DNA of 43,108 nt from Aquisphaera insulae (GCF_011064615.1 NZ_JAALJH010000079.1:1-43108), one strand, 5' to 3'. Positions 1 through 8,472 are shown, numbered from the stretch's first letter. Program-made: numbers and translations. Notes: a model not told the origin generated them from the letters alone.

Positions 1-874
1 TTAGTGTCGTCGAGCTCATCGAGGTGACCGTTCCGAGCTCGTAGGCTCCCTTCGGCGTCAGGAAGTCGCTGATCGTCCACGCCGCCTGCTCGGCCGCTGT
101 CCAGCGTGGTGCGACCAAGCCATCGGCCAGCGAGAGGTACGCGGCCTCGACCCAGGGGCCGCCCCTCAAGACGACCCTGGTGTAGCACTCCAAGAAGGCC
201 TCGGCGATGTCGTCCAGGACGACCGGATCGCCGTCCAATGTCAACGTGGTCGTTGGCAATGACAGGAGGGACGGGTGGTGGATCACCCCATCCGCCGAGA
301 TCCAACTGCCGTACTTGTTGCACCACTGGGCGAGCAGCCCGACGACGGCGTTCCAGAGCCTTCCCTGGAGCACCACGGGCGCGGTCGGGACCGCGGTCAG
401 CGCGGCAAGCTCGACCGGGTCGTAGCCGCCCGTGATGCCGGTGGCGGCGAGCTGGGCCGCGTGGCCGTCGTAGAGCCTCTTGAGGATGTCGCCGATGCTC
501 AATCCGGACAGCGACGGGACGTAATCGTCGTCGGTGCTCGGCAAGTTGAAGGTCAGCGTTCCGGTGCCGTCGCTGGCCGTGATCGGGATCTGATTGGCCA
601 ACCACGTCAAGTCGAGGCAGCGGTAGCCGACGCTGATCGGGCCGGAGCCGATGCCCGAGGGATGCAGGCTGACGATCACCCCGGTGAAGCGCAGGGTGCC
701 GTCGACCGTTAGGGTAACGGGCCAGCCCTGGCGGTACGATCCCGGGGTCGTCGTCACTAGTTCGGTGAATTCGAGCGAGCCGGGGCCGTCCATGCTCAGC
801 GTGAGCCGATTGAGGACGATACGCGCGGCGCCGCGGTTGACGACGGACCCGTTGATGGCGAGGACGCTGGCCAC
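1..874 (-). CDS. Phage tail hub/baseplate-like protein (partial, runs off left edge)
   Basis: The frame opens at a GTG at 872-874, two bases after the stop of the tape measure gene, and stays open for about 291 codons to the window edge. The N-terminus starts MASVLAING and is beta-rich, with stretches such as GVIVSLHPSG and a region around GSWISADG. This order resembles phage late-control gpD/tail hub proteins, whose N-terminal domain is followed by a hub barrel. Position directly after the tape measure supports a distal tail or hub role. The family assignment rests on position and general pattern, not a diagnostic motif. A distal tail protein is the main alternative. Confidence 0.6.
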   Translation of the reverse strand, partial: MASVLAINGSVVNRGAARIVLNRLTLSMDGPGSLEFTELVTTTPGSYRQGWPVTLTVDGTLRFTGVIVSLHPSGIGSGPISVGYRCLDLTWLANQIPITASDGTGTLTFNLPSTDDDYVPSLSGLSIGDILKRLYDGHAAQLAATGITGGYDPVELAALTAVPTAPVVLQGRLWNAVVGLLAQWCNKYGSWISADGVIHHPSLLSLPTTTLTLDGDPVVLDDIAEAFLECYTRVVLRGGPWVEAAYLSLADGLVAPRWTAAEQAAWTISDFLTPKGAYELGTVTSMSSTTL

Positions 875-876
875 GA

Positions 877-2529
877 TCAGAAGCCCCCGTAGAAGCTCTC
901 GGAATCGACCTGCTGTCTCTGCATGCCGCGGGCGATTGCCTGCTGGCTCTTCCGGTAGCCGGCCCAGGCGGCCTGCTGGATGGCGGCGGCGAGGTTGCCG
1001 TCGGTGTCGGGGAGCCGGTCGACGGCGTCGCGGACGACCCGGTCGAGCTGCTGGGGCGTGCGGACAGTGGGGAGATCGCCGTTGCCTGACTGGCGGAGGG
1101 CCTCGGCGGTGAGGGCGTCCTGCTGGGCTGACTGCATGGCCCGGAGCCTATTGGAGGGTTCGGCGTCGCGCTCGGCTCGCTTCCTCGCCTGCTCCGCCTC
1201 GTGGGCGGCCTTCTCCCGGGCCTGCTCTTCGGCCTTCGACGCGGCCTCGATCCCGGCCTCTTCCTCGGCCTGGGCCTGCTTCGCCTCCTTCGCGGCGGCC
1301 TCGCGGAAGGCGCGATCCTCGCCGGCCCTCTTCCTCCGCGAAACTCCCGCGTCGTGGGCCCGCTCGCCGAATGCCTCGGTAGCCCGCTCCTCCTCATCCT
1401 GGCGGCGTCGGGCGTCGGGTGTGAGGCTGGAGAGGTCGTCCCGCGTGCGGCCGGCCGGGAGAGTGCCGACCAGGTCATTGAGGGCCCTGGAGTCGCCGCG
1501 GAGGGCCCGGCCGACGAGGTCCTCGGCCTGCTGGCCAATGCGGCCCCGCTCGGCCTCGACGGCCTTGCGTCGGGCCTCGATGTCCCGTTCCATCCCGCCT
1601 TGCGTTCCTACCAGGTTGAAGGGATCTCTGGCGACCTGTTCCTGATAGGTCCGGATCGATCTGCGGAGGGCCTCCTGGCGTCTGCCGAGCTCGCCGCCGG
1701 AGCTTCCGGACTTGAGGAGGGCGGCCTGGGCGGCCTTGATGAGCGAGTCTGGGTCGTTGCCGACGACCGCCTGGACGTCCGCGGCGATGTCCTTCGCCTC
1801 ATCGGTGGGCCGGTCGCGGGCGGCTTCGAGAGCGGCCCGGGTCTTCTTCGCGTCGGCGGCTTCGCGCTCCAGCTTCGCGGAGGCGGCCAGGCGTGTGTTG
1901 TATTCCTGGAGCTGGCCGGCGGTCAGCTTGTGCTGGTCCTCAAGCTCCTTGAGCCGCTTCCTGTTCTCGTCGAGGGCGTCGGTGAGCTCCTTGACGCGGT
2001 CGCGGCTGGTCGGGAGCTCGTTGGCGGCGCCGGCGGCCAGCGCGTCCCAGAGCTTCGTGACGAGGGGCTTCGCGAGGAGGGCCGCGACGCCGAGGCCGGC
2101 CATCAGGCCGGCGAGGCCGGGGCCGCCGCCTACGGCGGCGGTGAAGCCCTCGATGTTGTTGAGGATGCCTCCCAGGCCGCCCTGCGCGAAATCCTGGAGG
2201 GCACGGCTCGCTTCGAGTGCGGACCGGCCGAGATTGGCGTGGGAGCCGGAGAGCTTGCCGGCCGCCTCGGCGGCCTTCTCGACCTTCTCGACGCCCAAGG
2301 CCACAGCGGCCGAGGTCTGGGCGACGGCCGGCTGGAGGGCGATCTCGTCGGACTTGAGGCGAGAGAGGGCGTCGGCGAGCGATTCGGTGGCGGTCTCGGC
2401 CTTCGACGCCTCGGGGCCGAAGAGTTTCAGCGCGTCGAGGAACTCCGAGCCGGTCGCCGTGGCCTGGTTGAGAGCCGCGACGAATTCGGAGTTGTCGAGC
2501 GATAGCTTTACGCGGGCTTCGTCGGCCAT
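877..2529 (-). CDS. Phage tape measure protein (short)
   Basis: This is 550 aa, starting MADEARVKLSLDNSEF behind a GGAGG ribosome-binding site 8 bases upstream. The N-terminal pattern (short beta strand, then D-x-SEF and an alpha-helical region) is typical of tape measure proteins. A Gly/Ala/Leu-rich hydrophobic patch follows at about residues 120-165. Long charged coiled-coil helices then run from about 170 to 475, including Glu/Ala/Lys-rich arrays. It would set tail length and occupy the tail tube lumen. It sits between tail tube and hub genes, as expected. At 550 aa it is short for the family and predicts a short tail. No frameshifted chaperone pair precedes it. Confidence 0.75.
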   Translation of the reverse strand: MADEARVKLSLDNSEFVAALNQATATGSEFLDALKLFGPEASKAETATESLADALSRLKSDEIALQPAVAQTSAAVALGVEKVEKAAEAAGKLSGSHANLGRSALEASRALQDFAQGGLGGILNNIEGFTAAVGGGPGLAGLMAGLGVAALLAKPLVTKLWDALAAGAANELPTSRDRVKELTDALDENRKRLKELEDQHKLTAGQLQEYNTRLAASAKLEREAADAKKTRAALEAARDRPTDEAKDIAADVQAVVGNDPDSLIKAAQAALLKSGSSGGELGRRQEALRRSIRTYQEQVARDPFNLVGTQGGMERDIEARRKAVEAERGRIGQQAEDLVGRALRGDSRALNDLVGTLPAGRTRDDLSSLTPDARRRQDEEERATEAFGERAHDAGVSRRKRAGEDRAFREAAAKEAKQAQAEEEAGIEAASKAEEQAREKAAHEAEQARKRAERDAEPSNRLRAMQSAQQDALTAEALRQSGNGDLPTVRTPQQLDRVVRDAVDRLPDTDGNLAAAIQQAAWAGYRKSQQAIARGMQRQQVDSESFYGGF

Positions 2530-2547
2530 CGGCCATCCCTCCCGGGG

Positions 2548-3435
2548 TCAGGCTACGGTGAAGGCCAGGTCCGTCGAGGCCGAGCTGTCATAAAACGCCT
2601 GGATGCCGATCGTCTGGTAGGTCGCGTCGCCGAGCGGTAGGTTGTCGTCGACCGAGGCGACGTAGTTCTTCGTCTTCAGGTCGATGGTGGTCGTCAGGCC
2701 GCCGCTCCGGGCCCAGGCCGCCGAGACCGTGAGCGGGGCCTGGGTTTCGAGGTTCCCGCGGAGGGTCGCGGAGACGTACTGGAGCCGCACCGAGGCGTCC
2801 ACGTCGCGGCCGGCGTAGTAGAGCGCCGTGATCCACTGGTCCTCGTCCCACGTCGGGGCGAGCGTGTTGCTGACCGTCACGGACAGGCTCGAATACTTGG
2901 TGGCCGTCCCGCCGATCGAGAGGAGCCCCTTGCTCTCGTAGTGGGCGTAGGGGTTCTCGGTCGGGAAGACGCTGTCCGCAGGCTGGGCGAGCGTCGCGGT
3001 GGACTTCGACTGGCCGACCCACTGGAGGGCGGCGGTGAGGTAATCCTGCTGCGCCGTCCCCGCGACGGCCAGCCGCTGGACCTTGCAGCCGAGGAACCTC
3101 TGGACCTGGGTCGAGTCGAAATAGTCCAGCGTGTAGCTATTCAGGTCATTGGACGTGAGGGTCGTGGCGGCCGCCAGGAGGTAACTGGCCTGGCTCGGGT
3201 AGAAGAGCGTCGCGAGCCCGCCCGAGACGACCTTCCGGTTGGCGACCACCTGGCGACGTCGATTCCCGCCGTCCGCGGAGCGGATGACCTGCCGCTGGGG
3301 CACGGCCCTCACGGTCATGGCGTCGTCGCCGACGATCCGGAACCACGCGATGTCCGGCGTCGTGGCGGACGCGTTGAACGTCCCGTAGGTCGCCTCCTTT
3401 GTGCACCGGACCCACTGCTGCGCGCCCCATCCCAT
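2548..3435 (-). CDS. Phage major tail tube protein
   Basis: This is 295 aa, starting MGWGAQQWVRCTKEATYG. The N-terminal pattern in which a Trp/Arg-rich opening leads into K-E-x-T-Y-G-T is common in tail tube proteins of siphoviruses. The rest is beta-rich with alternating hydrophobic residues and Ser/Thr runs, as expected for a two-sheet tube subunit, and it ends in FTVA. It lies between the tail terminator candidate upstream and the tape measure downstream, the standard order for tube genes. No Ig-like extension is apparent. Confidence 0.75.
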   Translation of the reverse strand: MGWGAQQWVRCTKEATYGTFNASATTPDIAWFRIVGDDAMTVRAVPQRQVIRSADGGNRRRQVVANRKVVSGGLATLFYPSQASYLLAAATTLTSNDLNSYTLDYFDSTQVQRFLGCKVQRLAVAGTAQQDYLTAALQWVGQSKSTATLAQPADSVFPTENPYAHYESKGLLSIGGTATKYSSLSVTVSNTLAPTWDEDQWITALYYAGRDVDASVRLQYVSATLRGNLETQAPLTVSAAWARSGGLTTTIDLKTKNYVASVDDNLPLGDATYQTIGIQAFYDSSASTDLAFTVA

Positions 3436-3509
3436 GCTCTTCTCCTTATCCGAATGTCCGCCGCGGGTCCCCTACCCCGATTATCGCCGCCCGCCCGCGA
3501 AGTCGGGGT

Positions 3510-4004
3510 TCAGGTCGGCACGTGGAGCAGCAATCGCAGCGTCCCGTCGGCCGCGAGCATGTGCATGCCGGCGTCGGCGTTCCGGTGGCCCAGCGACACG
3601 AGCTTCAGCTCCGGCTTGACGACGCCGACCGCCGCGACCTTCGCGCGGATCGCGTTCAACCTGGCCATTTCGGCCGGCCAGAGGGCGTCGCGGACGGCCC
3701 CCCAGAGGTCCAGGAGCGGATCGACGTCGGTGCCGGCGACCACGAGCCGCAGGCCGATCGTGAAGTCGACCCGGTGCATGCCCTCGGCCTCCCAGCTCGA
3801 CGAGCTGGGGAGCGGACCGGTCGCGAGATAGGGCAATCGGGCCAGCGTCGGCGGCAGCGAGTCGGCGGCCTCGCCGGTCCACGACGAGAACGCTTTCACG
3901 ACCCGCCGCAGGGTCGGGTCCTCTCGGAGGATCGAGTCGACGGCCCGGAAGGCGAGCCGTTCGGGCGACGCGGGCAGCGCGAGCTTCGGCGAGACCAGGG
4001 GCAT
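3510..4004 (-). CDS. Tail terminator-like protein
   Basis: This is 164 aa, starting MPLVSPKLALP. The ATG overlaps the stop of the upstream gene as TGATG, so translation is probably coupled. The protein mixes helices and strands, with the stretch HRVDFTIGLRLVVAG and a following helix suited to a ring-forming neck protein. Size and position immediately before the tail tube gene match tail terminator proteins (lambda gpU type), which cap the tail and join it to the head. No unique motif is seen, so the call is positional. Confidence 0.5.
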   Translation of the reverse strand: MPLVSPKLALPASPERLAFRAVDSILREDPTLRRVVKAFSSWTGEAADSLPPTLARLPYLATGPLPSSSSWEAEGMHRVDFTIGLRLVVAGTDVDPLLDLWGAVRDALWPAEMARLNAIRAKVAAVGVVKPELKLVSLGHRNADAGMHMLAADGTLRLLLHVPT

Positions 4005-4537
4005 CAGCCACCTCCGAGGGCCTTGAGGACGAACGACCGCAGGGACTCGACGCAGCGGCGGACCGCGTTCGGCCGGACGCCGGCCAGGTCCCTGGGCGGG
4101 GAATCCCCGCGGCCGGCGAAGAGGTCCTCCAGGAACGGCAGGCCGTTGGCGTCCACGACGTCGTCCCACGAGCCGAGCACGGACCAGCCGTCGCCCTGCC
4201 CGGCCGGCTCCGCGTGGAAACGGGTGATCACGCGGCTGGCCGCCCCCCGGGGGGCCGTCGGCGGCCCGTAGAGGACCCTGTAGGCGGAGCCGCTGAGGTT
4301 GTCGTGGGCCAGCGGCGTGAAGTCGGGCGAATGGGTCGCGGGCCGGGGCCGGTAGGTCACCGGGGCCAGCGGCCGGCCGGCGGCGTCGAGGCCGGCGAGG
4401 ATCCCGGCGCGGTTCTCCTCCTCGACGATCGCCGCCCACCCGGCCAGGAGCGGCGCGAAGTCGAGCCGGGACGCCGCGGAGAGCTCCGCGAACTTCGCGT
4501 CGAGGGCCGTCGTGTCGAGATTCGTGCCGCCTGCCAT
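4004..4537 (-). CDS. Head completion / neck protein (HK97 gp10-like or virion morphogenesis-like)
   Basis: This is 177 aa, starting MAGGTNLDTTALD. An N-terminal helical region of about 45 residues is followed by the pattern LDAAGRPLAPVTYR, which recalls the D-G-x-x-W-P-L signature of phage virion morphogenesis proteins. Further on come a segment with RVLYGPP and an ITRFHAEP strand. The gene sits between the connector and the tail terminator candidates, where head-closure and tail-completion proteins normally lie. Its 3' end overlaps the next gene by one base. I favour an HK97 gp10/Mu gpG-like role, but only at family level. Confidence 0.45.
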   Translation of the reverse strand: MAGGTNLDTTALDAKFAELSAASRLDFAPLLAGWAAIVEEENRAGILAGLDAAGRPLAPVTYRPRPATHSPDFTPLAHDNLSGSAYRVLYGPPTAPRGAASRVITRFHAEPAGQGDGWSVLGSWDDVVDANGLPFLEDLFAGRGDSPPRDLAGVRPNAVRRCVESLRSFVLKALGGG

Positions 4538-4547
4538 GGGAAGCTCC

Positions 4548-5399
4548 TCAGCCCCGCCGGACCCTGACCTGTCCCAGGCTGACGGCCGCGTCGGCCGTGC
4601 CGTCGAGGTCGAGGTCCAGGTCGACTGTCAGGTTCGAGGCCAGCGCGTTGGCCATCCTCGCGAAGACGGCCGCGTACCGCGTGAGGTCGGCGCCCCCGCC
4701 GGGAGACGCCTGGCTGCGCAGGACGGCCGCCAGGGCGTGGCAGGCGGTCGCCCGCCGGACCGCCGCCCCGCGAGGGCCGGTGAGCAGGACGGCCCCGCCG
4801 TCGAGAGCGGACTGCAACCACGAGCCGGCCAGGGGCGACCCGGCGTTGCCGCCGGGGATCGCCGCGAGGGAGTCGAAGCAGGGACCGCCGCCGATCGGCC
4901 CCCCGGGCATCGCGGCGGCGATGAGCGAGTCCAGCCAGGCCCTGGCGAGCGCCCGCTGCTCGGCGAAGCCGGCCTGGTCGGCGTCGGTGTTCGCGACGTT
5001 GCCGATCCAGCCGCACTCGGCCTGCATGTCGGCGAACGTGCAGTAGCTCGACGGGGCGGTGGCCGTCCCCGGTGCGGCCAGGAGCTTGAGGGTCGTCCCG
5101 GGCGGCAGCAGGGTCGTCGTCCGACCGGAGCGGCTTGCCCACACCTGGAGCGGATAGTCGCCGGGCGGGATGCCGACGGTGTCCGCGTCCTGAAAGCTGA
5201 CCTGGAACGTGGCAGCACCGGGCGCGTCGATCCAGCTCGCCGAGGGGGTAGCTAGCGGGGCGCGGTCGTCGCCCGGCCAGAGCCTCGCGACGAGGGCGTC
5301 GGTGGCCAGGAAGACGCTCGCGGCGGGCCCCGATGCGGTCATCGCCTGGAAGGGGAAGTCGCGGGACGTGCCGACGGTGAGTACGAGGGGATCGCTCAT
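4548..5399 (-). CDS. Head-tail connector protein with extra N-terminal beta domain
   Basis: This is 283 aa, starting MSDPLVLTVGTSRDF, with its ATG overlapping the upstream stop as ATGA. Residues 1 to about 110 look like a beta-sandwich (alternating strands, PGDYPLQVW near residue 80), similar to the BppU-like domain of phage accessory proteins. From about residue 125 the sequence changes to YCTFADMQAECGW followed by helices and a Gly-rich loop. This resembles the start of gp6/gp15-type head-tail connectors, whose helical bundle binds the portal. The fusion of the two parts is unusual and is listed as a finding. Location in the connector block supports the C-terminal half. Confidence 0.5.
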   Translation of the reverse strand: MSDPLVLTVGTSRDFPFQAMTASGPAASVFLATDALVARLWPGDDRAPLATPSASWIDAPGAATFQVSFQDADTVGIPPGDYPLQVWASRSGRTTTLLPPGTTLKLLAAPGTATAPSSYCTFADMQAECGWIGNVANTDADQAGFAEQRALARAWLDSLIAAAMPGGPIGGGPCFDSLAAIPGGNAGSPLAGSWLQSALDGGAVLLTGPRGAAVRRATACHALAAVLRSQASPGGGADLTRYAAVFARMANALASNLTVDLDLDLDGTADAAVSLGQVRVRRG

Positions 5400-5641
5400 C
5401 GGGCCACCTCCGCCGCAGTGAGTGCGAGGGTGAGGTTCGGGTCGACCGCCGCGAAGTCGTCGGGGGCCGCGTCCGCCGCGAGTGCGAGGGTGCGGCCCGG
5501 GTCGATCGCCGCGAAGCCGGCGGCCGCGTCGACGAGGGCGGACTGGAAGGCGTCGAAGAGCGTCCAGCCGGCGGCTGTCGCGGGCCTCGGAAAGAACCGG
5601 GGAGTGAAGAAGGCCTCCGGGAAGAAGGAGCTCGGGAACAT
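5396..5641 (-). CDS. Small phage protein with an internal duplication
   Basis: This is 81 aa, starting MFPSSFFPEAFFTPRFF. The first 20 residues are rich in Phe and Pro. The C-terminal half contains two imperfect copies of a roughly 20-residue unit, AAIDPGRTLALAADA and AAVDPNLTLALTAAE, and the DNA shows the same duplication at 5418-5520. The gene overlaps the connector gene by four bases (ATGA). Phe/Pro-rich starts of this sort occur in small phage structural proteins, but I do not recognise a family. It is probably a minor virion or assembly protein by context. Confidence 0.55.
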   Translation of the reverse strand: MFPSSFFPEAFFTPRFFPRPATAAGWTLFDAFQSALVDAAAGFAAIDPGRTLALAADAAPDDFAAVDPNLTLALTAAEVAR

Positions 5642-5656
5642 GGCGGATCCTCCGGG

Positions 5657-6724
5657 TCATGCCGGCGGCGTGATCGTGATCGCCGTGGTGTTGCCGCTGG
5701 GGTCGAAGGTCGTCGACACCCGCACCGTCGAGCCGTCGACGCCGGTCAGCGTGAGGGGGCCGTTGGGCAGGCCGGCCCGCTTGCCGACGAGGGCTCCCAG
5801 GACGGCCAGGAGCTGGCGGGCGTTGAGGCCGTCGATCGGGACGGCGTCGAGGCCGGCGGCGGCCAGCAAGACGCGGCCGGATGCGTCGGTCGCCAGCTTG
5901 TTGGCCGGAGTGACCAGGATCGCGGACGCGAGGTCCTGGACCGTCGCAGCGGCCGCCAGGGACCTGCCGATGCTGTTCGAGACGGCGAAATCCGCCCCCG
6001 TGGTCAGATCGGTCCAGACGGCCGTCGCGAAGGCCGAGCTCGCGGATGCGGCGACGCCCGCGGCCGTGATCCAGTTGGCCGGAATCGAGGGCAGCGTGAC
6101 GGCCGCGGTGACGCTGGCCACGGAGCCGCCGACGTTCCCCGTCACGCTGCCGACCGCCCCCGAGACGGCACCGACGGTCGTGATGTTGGTCGTGCTGGCG
6201 AGGGTCGCGGCCGGGACCGTCACGCCGCCCGCGCAGGTGACCGCCTGCGTCTTGATGGTCTGGAGGTCGGCCGCGACGTTGCCCGACACGTCCGCGCTGG
6301 AGAGGGTCGCGGGGACCTTGCCGGACGCCGGGTTGACCTGGCCCGAGCCGGTGCCGACGGTCGGCAGGCCGCCGGCCGACGCGGGACTCGCCGTGGGCAA
6401 GGCGGACAGTCCGAGATTCGTCGCGGCCTGGGGGTCGAAGGCGACGACGGGATAGATCACGTCACACGGGTCCGCGCCGGTCGCGGTGGCGTGGAGGATG
6501 AGCGGCCCGAGCGTGTTGGTGTCGGTCGCGTTGCCGGCCACCTGATACCAGCCGTTCCCGATCTCCGTCACGAGGCCGGACGGGGAGGCGAACGACCCGC
6601 CAGGCTTCCTGAGCACGACGGTCGGGGTCGCCCCTGTGACGGGCGCGACATGGTCGGTCGACGCGACGAGCAGGAACAGCAGGGGCTGCGACGTGCTCGA
6701 TTGCTTGAGCGGGTAACTGATCAT
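5657..6724 (-). CDS. Fibre-like virion protein with N-terminal BppU-like domain
   Basis: This is 355 aa. The start at 6724 (MISYPLKQSSTSQPLLF) is chosen because AAGGAG lies just upstream and the ATG overlaps the previous stop. Residues 1 to about 110 form a beta-rich domain ending at VIYPVVAFDP, matching the N-terminal domain of many phage fibre and baseplate proteins. A long low-complexity middle (about 115-235) is rich in Ala, Thr, Val, Gly and Ser, with GTGSGQVNPASGKV and repeated VGAVSG / VGSVTG / VGGSVAS units. A C-terminal region of about 100 residues follows and may be a tip domain. It may contact the host surface. Confidence 0.55.
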   Translation of the reverse strand: MISYPLKQSSTSQPLLFLLVASTDHVAPVTGATPTVVLRKPGGSFASPSGLVTEIGNGWYQVAGNATDTNTLGPLILHATATGADPCDVIYPVVAFDPQAATNLGLSALPTASPASAGGLPTVGTGSGQVNPASGKVPATLSSADVSGNVAADLQTIKTQAVTCAGGVTVPAATLASTTNITTVGAVSGAVGSVTGNVGGSVASVTAAVTLPSIPANWITAAGVAASASSAFATAVWTDLTTGADFAVSNSIGRSLAAAATVQDLASAILVTPANKLATDASGRVLLAAAGLDAVPIDGLNARQLLAVLGALVGKRAGLPNGPLTLTGVDGSTVRVSTTFDPSGNTTAITITPPA

Positions 6725-7530
6725 GCCACGCTCCTTGACCCGAATCGAGGCGAGATCGTGCGTCGGAAGCGAGGGGTCGCGCCGGAGTAGTAGTAGGCGG
6801 TCAGCAGGTCTTCGCGCCACGACGGCGGGGGTTCCCACAATTCCCAGGGATTCGACGCGAGAGAGGCGATCTCGGCCCGCGAGCACGCCCGGTTCAGGAT
6901 CAGTGCGTGTGCGAGCGTCCCGCGGCCGATCGACCCGAGTCCGTTTGGGTTCACCATGATTCCGACCGGCACCGCCGCCGTGCCGACGAATGCGGAGCCC
7001 GGGGTCCCGGTCGCCGTCGCCACCGCGACCCCGTTGAGGTAGGCCGTGGCCGTCGCCGTGGCGACGTCGTAGGTCGCGGCGAGGTCGGCCCAGGTGCTAT
7101 TGGTGAGCACATTGCCGCTGGTCGCCGCCACGTTCCCCGCCGCCGTGAACGCGAGCGCCCGGAACGTCCCCAGGCCGATCCCGTCGAGGATGCCGACGCG
7201 ATTCGTGCCGTCGTCGAGGCGGATCACCGTCGAGAGGTTCGTGGACGTGGTGATGTACACACGGGCGAGGAGCGTGAAGCCCGCCGTCGGCCGATACCGG
7301 GCGGAGGCCGGGACGAGGCCGTACTGGGTGCCGGTGAAGCCCAGCCCGTAGCCCTGGTCGGTCGACAGCCATGCCGGCGAGCCGGTGAGGGTGCAGGCGT
7401 CCGGCCCCGCATCGTTCGCCAGCGACGCGCCCTGCCCCGCATTCACGGCGAGCGCCAGCGTGACGTCCCGGCCGAGCGGATGGGCCGGGTCGACGCGAGT
7501 GCCGAACAGGGGCTTGTTGAGCCAGCGCAT
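6721..7530 (-). CDS. LamG/concanavalin-fold phage protein
   Basis: This is 269 aa, starting MRWLNKPLFGTRVDPAHPLG. The frame extends upstream, but this ATG is the first that does not run into the neighbouring gene. The middle has the sandwich pattern of Laminin_G_3/concanavalin domains: GFTLLARVYI, then a W-A-D-L-A-A-T-Y strand, YLNGVAVATATG, and GRGTLAHALILNRACS. It closes with SNPWELWEPP, a phrase typical of phage LamG proteins. Such domains bind glycans and are found on virion decorations or fibres. It overlaps the fibre gene by ATGA, so the two are probably made together. Confidence 0.7.
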   Translation of the reverse strand: MRWLNKPLFGTRVDPAHPLGRDVTLALAVNAGQGASLANDAGPDACTLTGSPAWLSTDQGYGLGFTGTQYGLVPASARYRPTAGFTLLARVYITTSTNLSTVIRLDDGTNRVGILDGIGLGTFRALAFTAAGNVAATSGNVLTNSTWADLAATYDVATATATAYLNGVAVATATGTPGSAFVGTAAVPVGIMVNPNGLGSIGRGTLAHALILNRACSRAEIASLASNPWELWEPPPSWREDLLTAYYYSGATPRFRRTISPRFGSRSVA

Positions 7531-7541
7531 CGAATGCCCCC

Positions 7542-7937
7542 TTACGACAGCTTCGAGCTGGTGACCTTGACGCTGCTCAGGGGCTGGCCGGCATCGAGGT
7601 TCGTGACCTTGCCCGACCACTGACCGGTCGGGACTCGCACGGCCTTCCGATAGGTCGTCGATACGACGACGGGCGAGAACGTGTAGCTGATCGAGGGGGT
7701 CAGCTCGTAGTTGCTGGCGTCGGCCTTGTCGTAGAGGTCGAGCCGGCATCCGTTGGTCCCGGAGACGGAGCCGCCGGCCGTGACCTCGAAGCCGACGACC
7801 CCGCCGAACGCGCCGCCGGTGCTGAGGTCGAAGGTGAACGGGCTCGACGTCGTGGCCGCGGCGAGCGAGCCGTTGTAGAGGGTGTTGGAGCCGTTGTCCT
7901 GGCCGGCCGTCGAATAGGCGATGCTGGGTCCTGCCAT
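7542..7937 (-). CDS. Phage structural protein of unknown function
   Basis: This is 131 aa, starting MAGPSIAYSTAGQDNG, with a strong GGAGGAGG motif upstream. The whole chain looks beta-sheet rich (FTFDLSTGG, VVGFEVTAGG, SISYTFSPVVV) with many Ser, Thr and Gly, and no helix or membrane segment. This is typical of small virion surface or fibre accessory proteins. It lies 3 nt after the upstream stop and 11 nt before the LamG gene, so it is part of the same adhesion-type block. I do not recognise a named family. Confidence 0.6.
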   Translation of the reverse strand: MAGPSIAYSTAGQDNGSNTLYNGSLAAATTSSPFTFDLSTGGAFGGVVGFEVTAGGSVSGTNGCRLDLYDKADASNYELTPSISYTFSPVVVSTTYRKAVRVPTGQWSGKVTNLDAGQPLSSVKVTSSKLS

Positions 7938-7940
7938 GGC

Positions 7941-8450
7941 TCAGTCCTCCTCCGCGGTCGCCGGCCTGACGTACAGGATGTCCGCGGCCGTCACGTCCCG
8001 GCCGAAGAGCTTGCGGGCGAGGCTGATCTCGGCGGACCAGGCCGCGTCCGGGACGTCCTCGGTGCGGGTCAGCCGCTCGCGGAGCGACGCCTCTTCGCCG
8101 CCCGTGATGATCGGCCGGGTCGTCGACTCCGGGTCGGGCGCCGTCGCCGTCAGGAGGTCCATGGCGGACGCGAGGCTCGGCGTTTCGCTGTTGAACTCCG
8201 CGATCAGCCGATCCTGGAAGCCCGACTCGCGGAGCCGCTTCCAGCTCGCGTCGGAGAGGAGCGCGAGCACGTCGGCCCACGTCCAGGCGACGGGCCGCGT
8301 CACGAGCGGGGCCTCGGCGACGGGATTGGCCACCCGCATGGCGGCGAAATTCGCCAGGATCTGGTCCGTGGCGAGCGACCAGCCCCCGGCCATCGCCGCG
8401 ACCTGCGAGCCGATCCAGTCGGCGAACGGCCCGGATGGGACTCCGCTCAT
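7941..8450 (-). CDS. Phage protein of unknown function
   Basis: This is 169 aa, starting MSGVPSGPFADWIGSQVAAMAGGW, with GGAGG four bases upstream. It is mainly helical, with acidic and Trp-containing patches (TWADVLALLSDASWKRL), a RERLTRTEDVPDAAW stretch and an acidic tail ATAEED. It follows the capsid/decoration block after a strong hairpin and precedes the LamG group. A head-tail adaptor or a scaffold-like role is possible, but nothing diagnostic is visible. Confidence 0.55.
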   Translation of the reverse strand: MSGVPSGPFADWIGSQVAAMAGGWSLATDQILANFAAMRVANPVAEAPLVTRPVAWTWADVLALLSDASWKRLRESGFQDRLIAEFNSETPSLASAMDLLTATAPDPESTTRPIITGGEEASLRERLTRTEDVPDAAWSAEISLARKLFGRDVTAADILYVRPATAEED

Positions 8451-8472
8451 CGACCCTCCTCCGTACGAGCGG

